From NCBI GenBank assembly GCA_027314795.1, contig DAHVAE010000037.1:1-7228 (forward strand): 7,228 nucleotides of DNA. The letters are read 5' to 3'. The notes under the pieces were generated by a model. It made no database searches. It was not told where the DNA came from and saw only the letters and a program-made list of their open reading frames with translations. Shown here piece by piece: positions 5,410-7,228 of this stretch. The position numbers and the translations under genes are program-made. Numbering within the stretch: the stretch's first letter is position 1; each line of letters starts with the position of its first letter. This DNA is from Candidatus Saccharimonadota bacterium. GTDB lineage: Bacteria > Patescibacteriota > Saccharimonadia > Saccharimonadales > UBA4665.

Positions 5410-5486
5410 GGGCGATTAGCTCATTTGGCTAGAGCATCTCATTGACGTTGAGAAGGTGATAGGTTCAAATCCTATATCGCCCACCA
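5410..5486 (+). tRNA. tRNA-Val (anticodon GAC), CCA encoded
   Basis: A complete 77-nt cloverleaf. The acceptor GGGCGAT (5410-5416) pairs fully with ATCGCCC (5476-5482), then A73 and an encoded CCA. The D arm is GCTC/GAGC with loop ATTTGGCTA. The anticodon stem TCTCA/TGAGA closes loop TTGACGT with GAC at 5444-5446, decoding GUC and GUU (Val). The variable loop AGGTG is 5 nt. The T arm ATAGG/CCTAT closes TTCAAAT. Starting one base later would break the acceptor pairing. A73 and C36-A35 fit valine identity. It is alone, with its own upstream AT-rich promoter; a weak AT-only hairpin (5510-5525, ATTAAA/TTTAAT) follows and may or may not terminate it. Confidence 0.97.
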
Positions 5487-5532
5487 AATCAATTTCAGAA
5501 TCTAACATCATTAAAGCTTTTTAATATACCTG

Positions 5533-5561
5533 TTGACTCACCTTTTCACATCTGTTAACAT
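5533..5561 (+). promoter_or_regulatory. Sigma-70-type promoter of the 34-codon unit
   Basis: TTGACT (5533-5538), a 17-nt spacer, TAACAT (5556-5561). The start would be near 5568. Its quality equals the rpmB promoter, implying that a real, probably abundant transcript begins here. Confidence 0.75.
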
Positions 5562-5585
5562 AGCTCGGTTAAGCAAAGGGACTTG

Positions 5586-5690
5586 GTGAGTAAACAGAGA
5601 ATAAGTGCTCTTGACACTTTCCAGTTGTTTTACGAGGAATTAGCTCCTTCGAAACCAACGAATCGTGTTCGTCGATTACGAACTAGCTAA
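5586..5690 (+). CDS. Candidate small protein (34 aa) or leader peptide, unknown function
   Basis: A GTG-initiated ORF of 34 codons ending in TAA at 5688-5690. An AAAGGGA SD (5575-5581) lies 4 nt upstream, and a strong promoter places the start about 18 nt before the codon. The peptide begins MSKQRIS, has a mostly helical-looking middle (ALDTFQLFYEELA, residues 8-20) and a basic C-terminus (NRVRRLRTS) with five Arg in all. There is no transmembrane segment, signal peptide or Cys. I do not recognise it; it is not L34, L36 or S21. It is followed by a hairpin that starts at the stop codon and by an intrinsic terminator, so it looks like a self-contained mini-gene. Alternatives: a regulatory leader peptide for the NrdR-like gene downstream, or a chance ORF in a structured small RNA, since the transcript can also fold (e.g. 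GTAAACA at 5590-5596 with TGTTTTAC). Confidence 0.5.
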   Translation: MSKQRISALDTFQLFYEELAPSKPTNRVRRLRTS

Positions 5691-5707
5691 CAGATAAGGT
5701 TAGACTA
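5684..5707 (+). promoter_or_regulatory. Hairpin overlapping the stop codon of the small ORF
   Basis: TAGCTAAC (5684-5691) pairs with GTTAG (5699-5703), a bulged A (5704) and CTA (5705-5707): 8 bp around loop AGATAAG. It contains the TAA stop, so a ribosome finishing the ORF would disrupt it; this fits either a 3'-UTR stem or an attenuation switch. Confidence 0.4.
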
Positions 5708-5712
5708 CAGGT

Positions 5713-5746
5713 GCAGCCCGCGGAGATGTCCAAGGGCTGTATTTTT
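5713..5746 (+). terminator. Intrinsic terminator of the 34-codon unit
   Basis: GCAGCCC (5713-5719) pairs with GGGCTGT (5734-5740), closed internally by GGA/TCC, followed by ATTTTT. It is GC-rich in an AT-rich region and is the clearest terminator in the window. It lies 61 nt before the NrdR-like ORF. Confidence 0.82.
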
Positions 5747-5755
5747 ATCCCCGAC

Positions 5756-5785
5756 TTTAATGAATTATCCACTAGTAATTAAAAT
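5756..5785 (+). promoter_or_regulatory. Weak candidate promoter of the NrdR-like gene
   Basis: TTTAAT (5756-5761), 18-nt spacer, TAAAAT (5780-5785), start near 5792, about 16 nt before the ATG. The -35 is poor. It is listed because the terminator at 5713-5746 should block read-through, so the gene needs its own start. Confidence 0.3.
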
Positions 5786-5807
5786 AGCATTATGACAATA
5801 TGTATAC

Positions 5808-6212
5808 ATGGTATGCGTATATTGTAGCTCAAAGACAGAAATAATTAACACTAGACATCAAAGCAGAACCAACTCAACCTGGAGACGACGCAAGTGCCTA
5901 AGATGTGGTGCCCTTATCACATCTATTGAGCAGGCAGATTATGCTAAGTTATGGGTGATTTCTGATAACAAAGGTAAATTAAAGCCTTTTAAGCGAGATA
6001 AGTTGTTTGTAAGTATCTTTAACAGCTTAAGACACAGAAATACAGCCTTAAGTGACTGTGAAGGTTTAACGGCTACGGTTATATCTAAACTGTCCAAGCT
6101 ACTTACAAAAGGTCAGATTAGCAAAGAGGAGATTGTTAATACTACCCTAACCTGCTTAAAACACTTTGATAAAGCCGCCGCAGTTCAATATAAGGCATAC
6201 CACACTAGCTAA
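5808..6212 (+). CDS. nrdR: NrdR-like transcriptional repressor (Zn-ribbon plus ATP-cone)
   Basis: 134 residues. The zinc ribbon is formed by C3-x2-C6 and C30-x2-C33, with the basic NrdR segment WRRRKCLRCGALITSIE (25-41). An ATP-cone follows (about 49-131): VISDNKGKLKPFKRDKL matches the family's V.K.DG..EPF...KL, and TCLKHFDKAAAVQYKAYH matches its L..LD.VAY.RFASVY end. NrdR senses ATP/dATP and represses ribonucleotide reductase genes. The protein stops soon after the cone and lacks the 10-20 residue tail of typical 145-155 residue NrdR. The start is ATG 5808: an in-frame TGA lies 15 nt upstream and the first Cys is at residue 3 as in the family. No SD is visible. It converges with the glycosyltransferase gene, overlapping by 4 nt. 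I see no clear NrdR box in the window. Confidence 0.82.
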   Translation: MVCVYCSSKTEIINTRHQSRTNSTWRRRKCLRCGALITSIEQADYAKLWVISDNKGKLKPFKRDKLFVSIFNSLRHRNTALSDCEGLTATVISKLSKLLTKGQISKEEIVNTTLTCLKHFDKAAAVQYKAYHTS

Positions 6213-7228
6213 ACGGTATTTGGATCGGCTTCAGTACTGATTACTTTGCCGCTTTGGGTAACAACAGCTTTTTCAGTAACATCAAACTTACTTAGATATC
6301 TCTTAAACATTAGCCTGGTCTGTGAATTAAAGGCAGCCAAAGAGGCGAAACAGATAGCGGCCACTGGAGCTAATATCCATTGGACGACCATCAGAATCGA
6401 GCGATGTCTTTTATGACGTGCAGGTCTAGGCGGTAAAGTTACAAGACAGACATAAACTGAGGCTAAAAGTCCGATAATACCGATTTGCTGTATACGGCTA
6501 ACAATTAGGGGTAATTCGTGGGCAGCAAAGCTCTGCGGATGGAAGAATGAAGGTATAAAGGCCGCTCCAAAAACAAGCACCGTACCTGTAGCCCATGTTA
6601 CATGGCCTTCAAGTGTTCTAAAGAATTTGCCAATAAGCTCAAGTTTGCGAACTTTGTTCTTATGAAAGAAGCCTTTATCAGCAATGTAAGCAATGTCTGA
6701 AGCTCCATATGTCCAGCGACGAAGCTGGATAAACTGGGCTTTTATTGTTCGCAGGTAACCATCAGCCAAAACTGCGTCTTGATAAATTGGGACACTTAAT
6801 GGGTATACCCGATAATCACCATCGTAACAGAAGTAACTACGCCAAAAATGATGACCGTCTTCAACTACTGTTCTTGTACTCCAAAAATTCATGTCTATTA
6901 ATGATTGCAAAGACTGGGCATGAGAAGAGAAATTCCTTTCCAAATGCGGCCTCTTGGTTAAGACGATATAGAATAAATTATTCCCAGTAGCAATAACTCT
7001 CATCAACGTTGGTGCATCCCAAATATTGTTAGTAAACATTGGTAGTGGTTGATATGAAGCTCTAAGGGGTTTAGGTACGATACAAAACAGATAGGTTAAT
7101 GAGGAAAAGTACCTTTTATCTGGTCTTGAGTCAGAATCTAGAGTTGTAACTAGAACTCGATCCGGTGGTATATTATGCTCCTTAACATACTTCTCTAGTT
7201 GACGACCGGCGTTACTGATATTCCCGCC
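6209..7228 (-). CDS. Membrane GT2-family glycosyltransferase, C-terminal fragment
   Basis: The frame is open to the right edge, so 339 residues are seen and the N-terminus is missing; the Met at 7039 is internal. Fragment residues 29-36 carry TLDSDSRP, a DxD-type nucleotide-sugar/metal motif. EDGHHFWR (123-130) supplies the second acidic motif, with ED as likely general base. QLRRW (168-172) is the QxxRW motif of processive synthases such as cellulose, chitin and hyaluronan synthases. Three membrane helices follow, at about 210-227, 241-265 and 277-299, then a polar cytoplasmic tail. GGNISNAGR near the left end fits the usual GNAGA/GNxxR segment after the first motif. Likely role: making or extending a cell-surface polysaccharide from a UDP-sugar; the product cannot be told. 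Its TAG stop overlaps the NrdR-like stop at 6209-6212. Confidence 0.88.
   Translation of the reverse strand, partial: GGNISNAGRQLEKYVKEHNIPPDRVLVTTLDSDSRPDKRYFSSLTYLFCIVPKPLRASYQPLPMFTNNIWDAPTLMRVIATGNNLFYIVLTKRPHLERNFSSHAQSLQSLIDMNFWSTRTVVEDGHHFWRSYFCYDGDYRVYPLSVPIYQDAVLADGYLRTIKAQFIQLRRWTYGASDIAYIADKGFFHKNKVRKLELIGKFFRTLEGHVTWATGTVLVFGAAFIPSFFHPQSFAAHELPLIVSRIQQIGIIGLLASVYVCLVTLPPRPARHKRHRSILMVVQWILAPVAAICFASLAAFNSQTRLMFKRYLSKFDVTEKAVVTQSGKVISTEADPNTV

Noticed and set aside
5411..5486. tRNA starting at 5411 (GGCGATT)
   Set aside because: This shifts the acceptor and produces a C-C mismatch; starting at 5410 gives seven perfect pairs.
5568..5746. The transcript after the 5533 promoter as a known riboswitch or housekeeping RNA
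   Set aside because: I found none of the hallmark sequences of T-box, TPP, cobalamin, SAM or FMN riboswitches, and a well-placed SD plus 34 open codons explain it better.
5790..5816. Degenerate NrdR-box-like sequence (ACAATATGTATAC) over the nrdR start
   Set aside because: It matches the palindromic consensus only in its AT core, and no second box at the usual spacing was seen.
6209..7039. GT2 gene starting at the ATG at 7039
   Set aside because: The frame stays open to the right edge and the upstream 63 codons hold the DSDS motif, so the Met is internal.
1..7228. UGA recoded as glycine, as in Gracilibacteria and Absconditabacteria
   Set aside because: All long genes are full length under the standard code with no in-frame TGA and normal glycine positions.
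1..7228. CRISPR arrays, insertion sequences, transposases, phage genes or defence systems
   Set aside because: No spaced repeats, terminal inverted repeats or related proteins; the gene content is housekeeping plus small regulators.

Overview
This AT-rich, tightly packed bacterial window most resembles the Candidate Phyla Radiation, with Saccharibacteria (TM7) the best guess. The guess rests on a threonyl-tRNA synthetase with no TGS domain, a degenerate metallo-beta-lactamase protein next to a winged-helix/nucleotidyltransferase-like regulator, butted or overlapping genes, and some AT-rich starts without Shine-Dalgarno (SD) sites. All the long genes read through under the standard code; TAA and TAG are the only stops seen at annotated genes. 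The taxonomic call is an inference, not a database result.

Layout. Positions 1-144 (minus) hold the first 48 codons of a site-2-protease-like M50 membrane metalloprotease. Positions 145-432 are non-coding and contain a multi-stem fold (168-318) that looks like an unassigned structured RNA, then a near-consensus promoter for rpmB (L28, 433-630, plus). Positions 627-4948 are a minus-strand run read thrS, atl, miaA, winged-helix/NTase-like regulator, MBL-fold protein. Its upstream leader (4949-5135) carries a T-box riboswitch: the UGGAACC bulge, both antiterminator helices, and an overlapping 21-bp terminator-like hairpin are all visible. The whole operon may therefore respond to uncharged tRNA-Thr. 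Positions 5410-5486 are tRNA-Val(GAC).

Positions 5533-5746 form a self-contained unit of promoter, SD, 34-codon ORF, hairpin and intrinsic terminator. This is a candidate small-protein gene or leader peptide not matching anything I recognise. It is followed by an NrdR-like Zn-ribbon/ATP-cone regulator (5808-6212, plus), which converges on a membrane GT2 glycosyltransferase (6209 to beyond 7228, minus) whose N-terminus lies outside the window.

Together: L28, ThrRS, MiaA and tRNA-Val serve translation; ATL flags alkylated DNA for repair; NrdR would repress ribonucleotide reductase genes; the GT2 enzyme would make or extend a surface polysaccharide. The points most worth checking are the thrS T-box and its unusually short upstream part, the 34-aa unit, the 168-318 RNA, and two hairpins near thrS that share a loop sequence.
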